This document shows, piece after piece, positions 53,793 through 62,178 of a stretch of DNA of 64,000 nt. Below the pieces are notes generated by a model, which ran no database searches, was not told where the DNA came from, and saw only the letters and a list, made by a program, of their open reading frames with translations. The stretch is from the NCBI RefSeq assembly GCF_021025955.1, contig NZ_JAJNCL010000010.1, forward strand, positions 1 to 64,000, in the 5' to 3' direction. The position numbers and the translations under genes are program-made. The stretch's first letter is position 1, and the number at the start of each line of letters is the position of its first letter. The stretch is from Rhodococcus qingshengii (lineage in GTDB: Bacteria > Actinomycetota > Actinomycetes > Mycobacteriales > Mycobacteriaceae).

Positions 53793-56171
53793 GTGTCGAT
53801 TGCAAAAACAGTGGCGAAGCTCGCCGGAAGCTCCGCATTGGCGGGTGTCCTGGTCGCAGGGGTGATGTTCCCAGTGGCGGGCGGATTCGGATTCGCGTCC
53901 AACCGCGCCGCCGATACCGTCGACAACGTCTCGGCCGAACTGGTCGAAGGCACTGTCCCTGCGGTGTCCACCATGGTCGATGCGGAAGGCAATCCCATTG
54001 CCTGGCTCTACGACCAACGACGCTTCGAAGTCCCCAGCGAGAAGATCTCCAACAACATGAAGTTGGCGATCGTCTCCATCGAAGACCGACGGTTCCCCGA
54101 CCACAAGGGCGTCGACTGGCAGGGAACGCTGCGCGCCTTCCTCACCAACACGACAACCGGTGAAGTGCAGCAGGGCGCGTCGACGCTCGATCAGCAGTAT
54201 GTGAAGAACTACCAGCTGTTGGTCGTGGCGAAGACGGATGCCGAGCGCCGCGCTGCCATCGAGACCACCCCGGCCCGAAAGATCCGCGAGATCCGGATGG
54301 CACTGACACTGGACAAGGAACTCACGAAAGACGAGATCCTCACCCGGTACCTGAACCTCGTACCGTTCGGCAACGGATCCTTCGGCATTCAGGACGCGGC
54401 TCAGACCTACTTCGGCGTCGATGCCGCAGATCTGACCGTTCCCCAGTCCGCGATGCTGGCCGGCATGGTTCAGTCCAGCTCCGCGCTGAACCCGTACACG
54501 AACGTCGAGGGCGTGACCGAGCGTCGTAACACCGTGCTCGACACCATGATCACGAACATTCCGGATCGTGCCGACGAGTTCCGGGCTGCGAAGGAAGAGC
54601 CACTCGGCGTCCTGGAAACTCCCAACAACTTGCCGCGCGGCTGCATCGCCGCGGGCGATCGTGGGTTCTTCTGCGACTACGCACTGAAGTACCTCTCGGA
54701 CGCAGGGATCACCCGTGACCAGATCAACGACGGTGGTTACCTCATCAAGACCACTCTCGACCCGCAGGTGCAGGCATCCACCAAAGCCGGCCTGAATGCG
54801 AACGCGAGCGCCAACCTCGACGGCATCGCCAACGTCATGAACGTGATCAGGCCCGGTCAGGATTCACACAAGGTCATCGCGATGGCCAGCAGTCGCACGT
54901 ACGGACTCAACGCGGACACCGACGAAACCGTCCAGGCGCAGCCGTACTCCCTTGCCGGCGACGGTGCGGGCTCCGTCTTCAAGATCTTCACGACGGCTGC
55001 AGCGATGGAGAAGGGTCTCGGCATCAACGCGACCCTCGACGTACCCAAGCGCTTCGAAGCCAAGGGCATGGGTAGCGGCGGCGCCGCCGGATGCCCGGTC
55101 TCGACGTACTGCGTGGAGAACGCGGGCAACTACCCGCCGACGCTGTCCGTGACCGACGCGCTCGCACAGTCCCCCAACACCGCTTTCGTCAAGCTCATCG
55201 AGGCAACCGGTGTCACGCCGACGGTCGACATGGCTGTCCGTCTCGGCATGCGCTCGTACGCCGATCCCAATACCTCGGGCTTCGACGAGCGCAGCATGGC
55301 CGACTTCCAGAAGGAACAGAACCTCGGTTCGTTCACCCTCGGCCCCACCTGGATCAACCCGCTCGAACTCTCCAACGTCGCAGCAACTCTCGCCTCGCAC
55401 GGCAAGTGGTGCCCGCCGAGTCCCATCGATTCGGTCTTCGACCGCTACGGCAAGCCGGTGGCCGTCACCGAGCAGGGCTGTGAGCAGGTTGTCGAGCCCG
55501 GCTTGGCAGACACCCTCGCCAACGCCATGAGCCGTGACGACGTCGGCGCCGGTACGTCTGCCGGTGCCGCGAGCAGCGCCGGATGGAGCCTGCCGATGTC
55601 GGGCAAGACGGGTACCACCGAGACCCACAAGTCCTCGGCGTTCCTCGGCTTCACCAACAACCTCGCTGCTGCCGTCTACATCTTCGGCGACTCCCCGACG
55701 CCCGGCGAGATCTGCTCGAGCCCGCTGCGCCCCTGCTACAGCGGCAACTTGTACGGCGGTACCGAACCGGCGAGATCCTGGTTCGCGGCAATGAACCCGG
55801 TCGCCAACAACTTCGGGCCTACCTCGCTGCCCCCGATCGACGAAAAGTACGCACGGGGATCACAGAACGGCCAGGTTCCCGAGGTTGTCGGCCTGAGCCA
55901 GTCGGCCGCAACGTCCCGGCTTCAGGCGTCCGGCTTCACCGTCAATTCCGTGACGACGGCATCCGGAGCGCGCGCGGGAACGGTCACCGGAGTTTCGCCG
56001 TCCGGGTCCGCGATCCCAGGTTCGACCGTCACGATCTACATCAGCGACGGTTCCGTGAGGGCTCCGGCCGCACCCGCATCCCCCGCGGCCCCGGCACCGG
56101 GCGCGACTCCCCCGGACGCGACTCCGCCCGGAGGTGAACCCGCACCGCCTGCGGGGACCCCGCCGAACTGA
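53793..56171 (+). CDS. ponA2: Class A penicillin-binding protein PonA2
   Basis: 792 residues. One N-terminal membrane anchor (about 8-35), glycosyltransferase domain with Glu97 (EDRRFPDHKG), transpeptidase with Ser394-x-x-Lys397 (SVFK), SPN (SxN box) and Lys605-Thr-Gly. One PASTA domain (about 690-755) and a Pro/Ala-rich tail. Polymerises and cross-links peptidoglycan. GTG start with TACTCT seven bases upstream, consistent with a leaderless mRNA. Corresponds to Rv3682. Confidence 0.95.
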   Translation: MSIAKTVAKLAGSSALAGVLVAGVMFPVAGGFGFASNRAADTVDNVSAELVEGTVPAVSTMVDAEGNPIAWLYDQRRFEVPSEKISNNMKLAIVSIEDRRFPDHKGVDWQGTLRAFLTNTTTGEVQQGASTLDQQYVKNYQLLVVAKTDAERRAAIETTPARKIREIRMALTLDKELTKDEILTRYLNLVPFGNGSFGIQDAAQTYFGVDAADLTVPQSAMLAGMVQSSSALNPYTNVEGVTERRNTVLDTMITNIPDRADEFRAAKEEPLGVLETPNNLPRGCIAAGDRGFFCDYALKYLSDAGITRDQINDGGYLIKTTLDPQVQASTKAGLNANASANLDGIANVMNVIRPGQDSHKVIAMASSRTYGLNADTDETVQAQPYSLAGDGAGSVFKIFTTAAAMEKGLGINATLDVPKRFEAKGMGSGGAAGCPVSTYCVENAGNYPPTLSVTDALAQSPNTAFVKLIEATGVTPTVDMAVRLGMRSYADPNTSGFDERSMADFQKEQNLGSFTLGPTWINPLELSNVAATLASHGKWCPPSPIDSVFDRYGKPVAVTEQGCEQVVEPGLADTLANAMSRDDVGAGTSAGAASSAGWSLPMSGKTGTTETHKSSAFLGFTNNLAAAVYIFGDSPTPGEICSSPLRPCYSGNLYGGTEPARSWFAAMNPVANNFGPTSLPPIDEKYARGSQNGQVPEVVGLSQSAATSRLQASGFTVNSVTTASGARAGTVTGVSPSGSAIPGSTVTIYISDGSVRAPAAPASPAAPAPGATPPDATPPGGEPAPPAGTPPN

Positions 56172-56184
56172 CGGCCATGAAACA

Positions 56185-56225
56185 AGAACGGCCGCGATCT
56201 CCGAGTGACTCGGAGATCGCGGCCG
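56185..56225. terminator. Bidirectional terminator between ponA2 and the YqeY gene
   Basis: A 19-base perfect inverted repeat (56185-56203 and 56207-56225, loop TGA) followed by TT on the plus strand and by TCTTG on the minus strand. It separates two convergent genes. Confidence 0.88.
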
Positions 56226-56249
56226 TTTTCGGTTTCTGGTGGCGCACTT

Positions 56250-56726
56250 CTACAGGCGGGACTTCACTGCTGCAGAGATACGTGCGCCGTCGGCCTTGCC
56301 CTTGGCCAGCGCGTTGGCGGCCTTGATGACCTGGCCCATCTGACGCATACCCGGACGCTCACCGAGCTCCTCGGAAACCTGGGCAAGCGCGGTGTCGACG
56401 ACGTCGACAAGCTCGGCGTCGGTCAACGGCGTCGGCAGGTACTCGTCGATGATCTGAGCTTCTGCACGCTCTTTCGCGGCAAGCTCACCGCGACCGTTCT
56501 CGGTGTAGATCTCGGCCGATTCGCCGCGCTTCTTCGATTCCTTTGCAAGGACTTTGATGATTTCTTCGTCGGTGAGGACGCGCGCTTCCTTACCGGCCAC
56601 CTCTTCGGTCTGGACGGCTGCCATGAGCATCCGAAGGGTGGCTGTACGTAGCGGATCCTTCGCCTTCATGGACGCAACCATGTCGGTTCGGAGGGTGGCT
56701 TTGAGCGATGGTGTCGTGTCGGACAT
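56250..56726 (-). CDS. GatB/YqeY domain protein
   Basis: 158 residues. The YqeY fold is an all-helical domain shared with the C-terminus of GatB; here LKATLRTDMVASMKAKDPLRTATLRML starts the first helices, with GELAAKERAEAQIIDEYLPTPLT in the middle and GMRQMGQVIK near the end. It may bind tRNA-like RNA, but the free-standing role is unclear. Divergent from the phosphoesterase gene. Confidence 0.92.
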   Translation of the reverse strand: MSDTTPSLKATLRTDMVASMKAKDPLRTATLRMLMAAVQTEEVAGKEARVLTDEEIIKVLAKESKKRGESAEIYTENGRGELAAKERAEAQIIDEYLPTPLTDAELVDVVDTALAQVSEELGERPGMRQMGQVIKAANALAKGKADGARISAAVKSRL

Positions 56727-56858
56727 GGTGGAAACGCTACGCGCTCGGCGTTTCGAGCGTGCCGATAGTTACCTCCGCCCGGACACAATTCTCTGTGGAA
56801 TAGCTGTAAAAGGCGGCGAGAGCGACGCAGAAGAAGGCCACACCCGTATCCTTGAGGG

Positions 56859-57827
56859 GTGTCTGACCAGTTCCGCACCAACCTGACCCGCGCCGCACTT
56901 GGTGCCGCGGGCGCCGCTGCACTCGGGATCGGGTACGCATCCGGCATCGAACGCAATGCATTTGCACTGCGTGAGGTGACGATGCCAGTCCTGGCGCCCG
57001 GTTCGTCGTCGCTGCGGGTCCTCCATCTCAGCGACTTGCACATGATGCCGAACCAACGGTTGAAACAGAATTGGTTGCGTGAGCTCGAAGGTCTCGACCC
57101 CGACCTCGTGGTCAACACCGGCGACAACTTGTCTCACCAGCGCAGCGTTCCGGCAGTGGTCCAGGCGCTCGGAGATCTGTTAGCTCGGCCGGGCCTGTTC
57201 GTCTTCGGCAGCAACGACTACTTCGCCCCGAAACCGAAGAACCCACTGAGCTACATCTTCAACAAGGACAAGCGCATCACCGGGGATCCCCTCCCCTGGG
57301 GTGACCTGCGTGCTGCCTTCACCGAACGTGGATGGCTGGACATGACTCACGTGCGCCGCGAACTCGAAGTGGCCGGTATTCGCATCGCAGCCGCCGGCGT
57401 CGACGATCCGCACCTGAAGCGCGATCGCTACGACACCGTCGCCGGAACACCGAACCCCGTCGCCCAGCTCAAGCTCGGTCTGACGCACTCGCCCGAACCG
57501 CGAGTTCTGGACCGGTTCGCCGACGACGGCTACGACCTCGTGCTCGCCGGCCACACGCATGGTGGTCAGCTGTGCCTGCCGTTCTACGGCGCGCTGGTCA
57601 CGAACTGCCAGATCGACCGATCCCGGGTCAAGGGGCCGTCCAAGTGGGGCGCGCACACCCAGCTGCACGTCTCCGCGGGCATCGGCACTTCGCCGTGGGC
57701 GCCGGCACGCTTCTGCTGTCGCCCCGAGGCAACTCTGCTCACTCTGGTTCCGGCCACCAGGCGCGAACCCGAGCATGTCTCCGCGCACGGTTCCGCAGAG
57801 TCTCCAGCGTCGGTTCTACGCAACTGA
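56859..57827 (+). CDS. Calcineurin-like metallophosphoesterase (Rv3683-like)
   Basis: 322 residues. An N-terminal hydrophobic segment (about 10-28) is followed by the dimetal site: LHLSDLHMMP, NTGDNLSH, GSNDYF (in place of the usual GNHD), LTHSP and AGHTHGGQLC. The membrane-proximal YkuE-like group acts on phospholipid or UDP-lipid intermediates; the substrate here is unknown. GTG start; TATCCT ends six bases before it (leaderless arrangement). Confidence 0.9.
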   Translation: MSDQFRTNLTRAALGAAGAAALGIGYASGIERNAFALREVTMPVLAPGSSSLRVLHLSDLHMMPNQRLKQNWLRELEGLDPDLVVNTGDNLSHQRSVPAVVQALGDLLARPGLFVFGSNDYFAPKPKNPLSYIFNKDKRITGDPLPWGDLRAAFTERGWLDMTHVRRELEVAGIRIAAAGVDDPHLKRDRYDTVAGTPNPVAQLKLGLTHSPEPRVLDRFADDGYDLVLAGHTHGGQLCLPFYGALVTNCQIDRSRVKGPSKWGAHTQLHVSAGIGTSPWAPARFCCRPEATLLTLVPATRREPEHVSAHGSAESPASVLRN

Positions 57828-57881
57828 CCTGCGGATTTAATGTCAGTCGACTCGGTAATGTAAGCTAACCGAGGTTCGACA

Positions 57882-57955
<74 letters not shown>

Positions 57956-57965
57956 CAGTGAAGAA

Positions 57966-58011
57966 CAGCAATCGAGGCCCTTCCGCTCACGCGGGAGGGC
58001 CTCGATTGCTG
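57966..58011 (+). terminator. Terminator after tRNA-Pro
   Basis: A 21-base-pair hairpin (57966-57986 and 57991-58011, one G-U pair, loop TCAC), 10 bases after the tRNA. It could also serve transcription arriving from the acyltransferase gene on the other strand. Confidence 0.85.
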
Positions 58012-58093
58012 TATGCCTCCCCCGCTGTGTGCCTCCCCCGGGTAGGTCTTCGGGTTGATGCAACTCCTTCGCTGCCGTCAGTTCGTCCCGCCG

Positions 58094-59437
58094 TCAGTCA
58101 GCCCACTGATCGGCGATCGAGGAGTCGACCGGCGCAACCACCCCACCGACTCCCCGTTCAAGGCACGCTAAAACCGACGCTGCATTCGTTTCCAGTATCT
58201 CGACGTAATCACGTATGTCGTCAATAGCATCCGTTCCACTGAGAACTGAGATAGTCAACACGTCACCGATCGAATAAACTCCATGACTGATCGGCATACC
58301 GGGCGAGACATAGGGAAAATCTGCTGTCCAGACAATCCGGGCTGAGGACAGCGTCATGGTGGCCTCCCCTCGATCAATACTGCTCACTACGGCATGCAAA
58401 CGCGCTTGTTCCAATGGACGCTGCCGAACGACCAACGCCGGGATGGCCTGCAGAAGCTTGGTAGAAGCGGCATATTCTTCAACCCACCTCGAGCGTGCTC
58501 GGCGGTTGTTCTGCCCGACCGTGACGACTCGCTGCGCCAACGCTTCTCCACGTGCGGTCTCGATTTGGTACGCGCCCAGCCGATTTCGCCCACGAACCGG
58601 CGCTCCCTCGGGTGCAGCGGCCATGACCCACAGCGCACTCGGAGCACGATCGCCGAAGTACTCGTCCAGAGAAGCAGCCACGATGGTCTGCGCGATACTC
58701 GTAACGGTCGTGCCTGGCCACGCACTCTTCGCCTCACGCACGAGCGCTACGTCGAGAGTCACTACCCCCAACGCTCGAGTGCCGGAAAATGACACAGGCA
58801 CAGCGTCGAAACTCCGTGGAGCGAGTCGACGATATTGGCGTAGAGCGAAGAATGCTCGTGCGAGACGCCCTGGCGTTCCTGACAACCCGACGATCGCGGA
58901 CACCCACCGGTTCGGCACTTCGAGACGCGGCACATCCTCCGGTAGCGGTGACGACGAAAACAACTCTCGGGCAATCGCGTTGTATGCGAGTCCGTCGCCG
59001 AGCGCGTGAGATGCTTCCAACACCACGGCGAGAGCCTCCCCCTTCACGTTGGGTGCGTCGGCGATGCCCCTGACGATGTGAATACGCCACAAACATTCGG
59101 ACAGATCTCTGACACTCTCGGAAACCGTGCCAACGAAGGCGAGGAATTGGTCCCACGTCTCCAATTCGAGCTCATCGGTCAAGTGATCTTCGATGACGAA
59201 CTCAGCCGAGTCGTGCCAGTACGGAAAGTTGAACCCACCCGGGGACTTGGCTACGGACCACCTCAACGCAGGAATGCGTGATGCCCGTGATCGAAGCAGG
59301 GACATTACCTCGGCTCGCCCAGGCGTTTCCCCAGGGACAGCGTCGAAGAGGTAGACGGACAAGACGTCGGTAGACCGGCACTCCTGATTCCCGCTCAGTT
59401 CACTGAAATCGAGCGCCGACAGTTGATTCGAACGCAC
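58094..59437 (-). CDS. WS/DGAT-like acyltransferase with altered active-site motif
   Basis: 447 residues from GTG 59437 (GGAGG eight bases upstream, giving the family start MRSNQLSALDFSEL); longer frames are less likely. The WS/DGAT family makes wax esters or triacylglycerol from acyl-CoA. The catalytic HHxxxDG reads SHALGDG, so the first His is Ser and the second His is kept. The C-terminal domain (residues 250-440) has PxSHGVYSIGD, near the family's PLSHGxxL region. The substrate is uncertain. Confidence 0.78.
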   Translation of the reverse strand: MRSNQLSALDFSELSGNQECRSTDVLSVYLFDAVPGETPGRAEVMSLLRSRASRIPALRWSVAKSPGGFNFPYWHDSAEFVIEDHLTDELELETWDQFLAFVGTVSESVRDLSECLWRIHIVRGIADAPNVKGEALAVVLEASHALGDGLAYNAIARELFSSSPLPEDVPRLEVPNRWVSAIVGLSGTPGRLARAFFALRQYRRLAPRSFDAVPVSFSGTRALGVVTLDVALVREAKSAWPGTTVTSIAQTIVAASLDEYFGDRAPSALWVMAAAPEGAPVRGRNRLGAYQIETARGEALAQRVVTVGQNNRRARSRWVEEYAASTKLLQAIPALVVRQRPLEQARLHAVVSSIDRGEATMTLSSARIVWTADFPYVSPGMPISHGVYSIGDVLTISVLSGTDAIDDIRDYVEILETNAASVLACLERGVGGVVAPVDSSIADQWAD

Positions 59438-59638
59438 TCGCCCCGCCTCCGTCCAAGCCAACCACACGGTTTGCTTATATATTTGCCGAACATTACTCGT
59501 CATCGTGGCAAATATGAGTGGTTTGCACCGCCGGATAGAGTCGAAAACGAGGGGCTTCGGCGCGCGTTCGAATGTCCCGATTAGTGCCTGTCTAACGTGG
59601 CGGCCTGATGCGATGGGCCTGAATGAAAGGGTGATCAC

Positions 59639-59962
59639 ATGGCGTCCGAACCAGACTTCGCGCATAACGACATGGCCAGCCGAAGTCGGCGGGAGAAGGC
59701 GGTCGGTCTCGCCAAGTTCGCTTGGGATCGCGGCATCAGCAGCGGGGAGTTACTCGATATGCCTGACGATCGACTTCGCAAGCTCGCGCGGGCGGCCGGG
59801 GCCAATCCGCCGAGCACACGGGAAACTTGGACGATCGCGGCTGGACTGCTCGACGAGAAGGCCGTGTGGTCAGCCGCTAACCCAGACCGTCCCGAGGCTC
59901 GGCGCGAGCATCCGGACGAGAAGATCATGTGGGTGAAGAAGCCGATCGAGCCGTGGTTGTGA
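59639..59962 (+). CDS. Hypothetical protein with a helical DNA-binding-like centre
   Basis: 107 residues, soluble, charged. The N-terminal half contains RREKAVGLAKFAWDRGISSG and DDRLRKLARAAG, helical and basic, resembling a helix-turn-helix but not assignable. The C-terminal half ends IMWVKKPIEPWL. GAAAGG precedes the ATG. A four-base GTGA overlap links it to the next short frame. No family recognised. Confidence 0.65.
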   Translation: MASEPDFAHNDMASRSRREKAVGLAKFAWDRGISSGELLDMPDDRLRKLARAAGANPPSTRETWTIAAGLLDEKAVWSAANPDRPEARREHPDEKIMWVKKPIEPWL

Positions 59963-60147
59963 CGGCAGTACGGCGGAGCTGTGAACCGGCGATCGGGGTT
60001 GTCGATGAAGTGGTGGTCGATTGCTCGTCACCTGCAGAACTGATGACCTTCTGGGCCGGTGTCATCGGTGGACGGCCGGTGGAACGGAGCGCTGGATTGG
60101 CTTCTGTCGACCCGAAGTGCGTTGAGGTCCCGCTGAGCGAGACCTGA
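59959..60147 (+). pseudogene. Truncated VOC/glyoxalase-like domain
   Basis: A 62-residue frame beginning at GTG 59959, overlapping the previous stop. It contains VDEVVVDCSSPAELMTFWAG and VIGGRPVERSAGLASVDP, the typical first strand-helix unit of VOC-superfamily (glyoxalase/bleomycin-resistance-like) domains, which need about 110-120 residues. The frame stops after half a domain, so it is probably a remnant. Confidence 0.6.
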
Positions 60148-60203
60148 CGCACCATTCACCTGGTATCGACGGTGCGGATACCTCCCTGACCAAGCAACAT
60201 AGA

Positions 60204-60222
60204 CGAAAGGTAGGGTAGCCTA
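60204..60222 (+). promoter_or_regulatory. Candidate iron box and promoter of the siderophore-binding lipoprotein gene
   Basis: The stretch containing AGGTAGGGTAGCCTAA just before the ATG resembles the DtxR/IdeR consensus TTAGGTTAGGCTAACCTAA (about 13 of 19 positions by eye). TAGGGT (60211-60216) six bases before the ATG can act as the -10 of a leaderless transcript, so a bound regulator would cover it. Confidence 0.5.
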
Positions 60223-61254
60223 ATGCACTCAAGCGCCGCTCTCCGGTACCGCACGTCGGTCCGGGTCGCCATGGTTGCCTTGGCGACTGTTTTTGCCGCT
60301 ACGGCCTGCGGTTCTTCCGACGCCGGCGGCAACGCAAACGGCAATACCGATGTCGCGACCGGCGGCAAGCTGTTCAGCACTGCCGACACGGAAACCGCGA
60401 AGCTCGGCAGCGATGCCGCGCCCGGCGAGTTCCCGCGCACCATCACCCACGCTCTGGGCGAGACCACCCTCGAGGCCAAGCCGACCCGCGTCGTCGTCCT
60501 CGACAGCGGCGAACTCGACGAGGTTCTTTCTCTCGGGATCACCCCGGTCGGCATCGCCAGCCCGGAAAGTGCCGCCGGTCAGCCGTCGTACCTGGCCGAC
60601 AAGTTGGTCGGAGTCCCCGACGTGGGCACGACCAACAACCTCAACCTCGAGGCGATCACCGCACTGCAGCCCGATCTGATCCTCGGTAGCAAGTTGCGCC
60701 AGGACAAGCTCTACCCGCAGCTCGCGGCAATCGCGCCGACAGTCTTCAGCATCCGCCCCGGCTTCCCGTGGAAGGAGAACTTCCTCCTTGCCGGTGACGC
60801 ACTCGGCGAAGAGACCAAGGCTGAGCAGGTTCTCAACGACTACCAGACGCACGCGGATCAGGTCCGTGAGTCGATTGACGGTTCGCCGACCATCTCGCTG
60901 GTTCGCTTCATGTCCGGGAAGCTGCGCCTGTACGGCAACCTGTCGTTCATCGGCGTCATCTTGAAGGACGTCGGCCTGCCCCGCCCGGCGATCCAGGACA
61001 TCAACGAGCTGGCCGTCGAGGTCAGCCCGGAAACGATCGCCGAGGCAGAGGGCGACCGAATCTTCTACTCCAGCTACGGAAATCCTGCCGACACCGGCCA
61101 GGCCACCGTCGTTGCCGGCCCGCTGTGGGCCAGCATGGACGCAGTCAAGGAAGGCCGCGCCACCGAGGTGAGCGACGAGACCTGGTTCCTGGGCCTCGGC
61201 CCGACAGGCGCCGGCCTGGTTCTCGACGACCTGCAGGCCAAGCTCGGCAAGTAA
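60223..61254 (+). CDS. Iron-siderophore ABC transporter binding lipoprotein (FecB/FepB-like)
   Basis: 343 residues. A lipoprotein signal peptide ends in ATACG (Cys29). The type III periplasmic-binding fold has TRVVVLDSGELDEVLSLGITPVG and LDPxLILGSKL-type motifs (EAITALQPDLILGSKL). Captures a ferric siderophore outside the membrane. No permease or ATPase gene is adjacent, so it relies on a system encoded elsewhere. A candidate iron box precedes it and a strong terminator follows. Confidence 0.9.
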   Translation: MHSSAALRYRTSVRVAMVALATVFAATACGSSDAGGNANGNTDVATGGKLFSTADTETAKLGSDAAPGEFPRTITHALGETTLEAKPTRVVVLDSGELDEVLSLGITPVGIASPESAAGQPSYLADKLVGVPDVGTTNNLNLEAITALQPDLILGSKLRQDKLYPQLAAIAPTVFSIRPGFPWKENFLLAGDALGEETKAEQVLNDYQTHADQVRESIDGSPTISLVRFMSGKLRLYGNLSFIGVILKDVGLPRPAIQDINELAVEVSPETIAEAEGDRIFYSSYGNPADTGQATVVAGPLWASMDAVKEGRATEVSDETWFLGLGPTGAGLVLDDLQAKLGK

Positions 61255-61273
61255 CCGTCACCGAAGCCAAGAC

Positions 61274-61308
61274 CGCCGCTCGACTCTCCGGAGTCGAGCG
61301 GCGTTTTT
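61274..61308 (+). terminator. Intrinsic terminator after the siderophore-binding gene
   Basis: CGCCGCTCGACTC (61274-61286) pairs perfectly with GAGTCGAGCGGCG (61291-61303), loop TCCG, then TTTTT. It is the clearest intrinsic terminator of the window. Confidence 0.93.
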
Positions 61309-61310
61309 GT

Positions 61311-61502
61311 TCAGCGGTTGTCCTGCTCGAGGTGTTCGTTCATCGTCGAGTGCAGGTCGACGAGAAATTCCTCGAATCGACTGAGCAGTTCGGGCGGGTA
61401 CTTCGCCATCATGGCGTCGAGTCGCACGGCAAGGGGCCCGAAGAACTCGTCCGCCAGATCCTGCACATGCGCACTGCTGTGCACAGTCACGACGGTCAGC
61501 AC
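61311..61502 (-). pseudogene. C-terminal remnant of a MarR-type regulator
   Basis: A 63-residue frame (VQDLADEFFGPLAVRLDAMM, then PPELLSRFEEFLVDLHSTMN) resembles the C-terminal dimerisation helices of MarR regulators. The winged-helix part is missing: immediately upstream on this strand lies the start of the DUF6891 gene on the other strand. It has no credible ribosome site. Probably a truncated gene; a small real protein is not excluded. Confidence 0.5.
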
Positions 61503-61504
61503 CG

Positions 61505-62173
61505 GTGCTCAGTGAGGCTGACATCGTCGCTGTCCGTGAGCAAGCGCGCGAACTGGTAGTCCCTGGTTTCGCGACGTTCGACGAAATCTGCGAAGCCGCC
61601 CGAGACTGTGTCGAGGGCGCTTTCGAGAACGATGAACTCAGCAGACAGATCGACGCAGTAGTGCGTGACGTCTGGGACCAAAGAGTTGTGGAGCAGACGC
61701 AGTGGACGGCTCCCGGCGACTTCGAGCGCGTATCCGCAGCCTTCGCCGAACTCGAGCGCAACGGCATCGTGGCCCGGATGAACTTCACCTGCTGCATGCA
61801 GTGCGGCACTACCGAAATCGACGACGAACGCACGCCGTCCGAACCCGACGAGAACGGGTATCCCTTTGCTCAGTGGGCGTACACGTTCTTCCACATGCAA
61901 GATGCGGAGCGTCTCGGCGACGAGCCGTCCGATCTCTACTTGTCCTACAGTGCGTTTCGTCCTGCCCACGATCTCGATCCCGCGCTGATCGCCGCCGCTT
62001 TCGGCGGCGACGAAACCGCCAAGGCACACATGATCGCGCAAACCGATCAGACCGTCGGGCGCCAGGTAGCTGATGCACTCCGAGCCCAGGGGCTGAGCGT
62101 CGATTGGAACGGCGACAATAATCAGCGTATCCGTGTCACCGACGTGTGTTGGCGCAAACCGCTTCCGCAGTAG
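61505..62173 (+). CDS. DUF6891 family protein
   Basis: 222 residues, soluble, acidic. A helical N-terminal part (ARELVVPGFATFDEICEAAR), a CxxC pair in FTCCMQCGTTEI near residue 95-101, and a C-terminal alpha/beta part with GLSVDWNGDNNQRIRV, all typical of DUF6891 proteins. The biochemical role is unknown. It converges with the cholesterol oxidase gene, five bases apart. Confidence 0.82.
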   Translation: MLSEADIVAVREQARELVVPGFATFDEICEAARDCVEGAFENDELSRQIDAVVRDVWDQRVVEQTQWTAPGDFERVSAAFAELERNGIVARMNFTCCMQCGTTEIDDERTPSEPDENGYPFAQWAYTFFHMQDAERLGDEPSDLYLSYSAFRPAHDLDPALIAAAFGGDETAKAHMIAQTDQTVGRQVADALRAQGLSVDWNGDNNQRIRVTDVCWRKPLPQ

Positions 62174-62178
62174 GAGAT

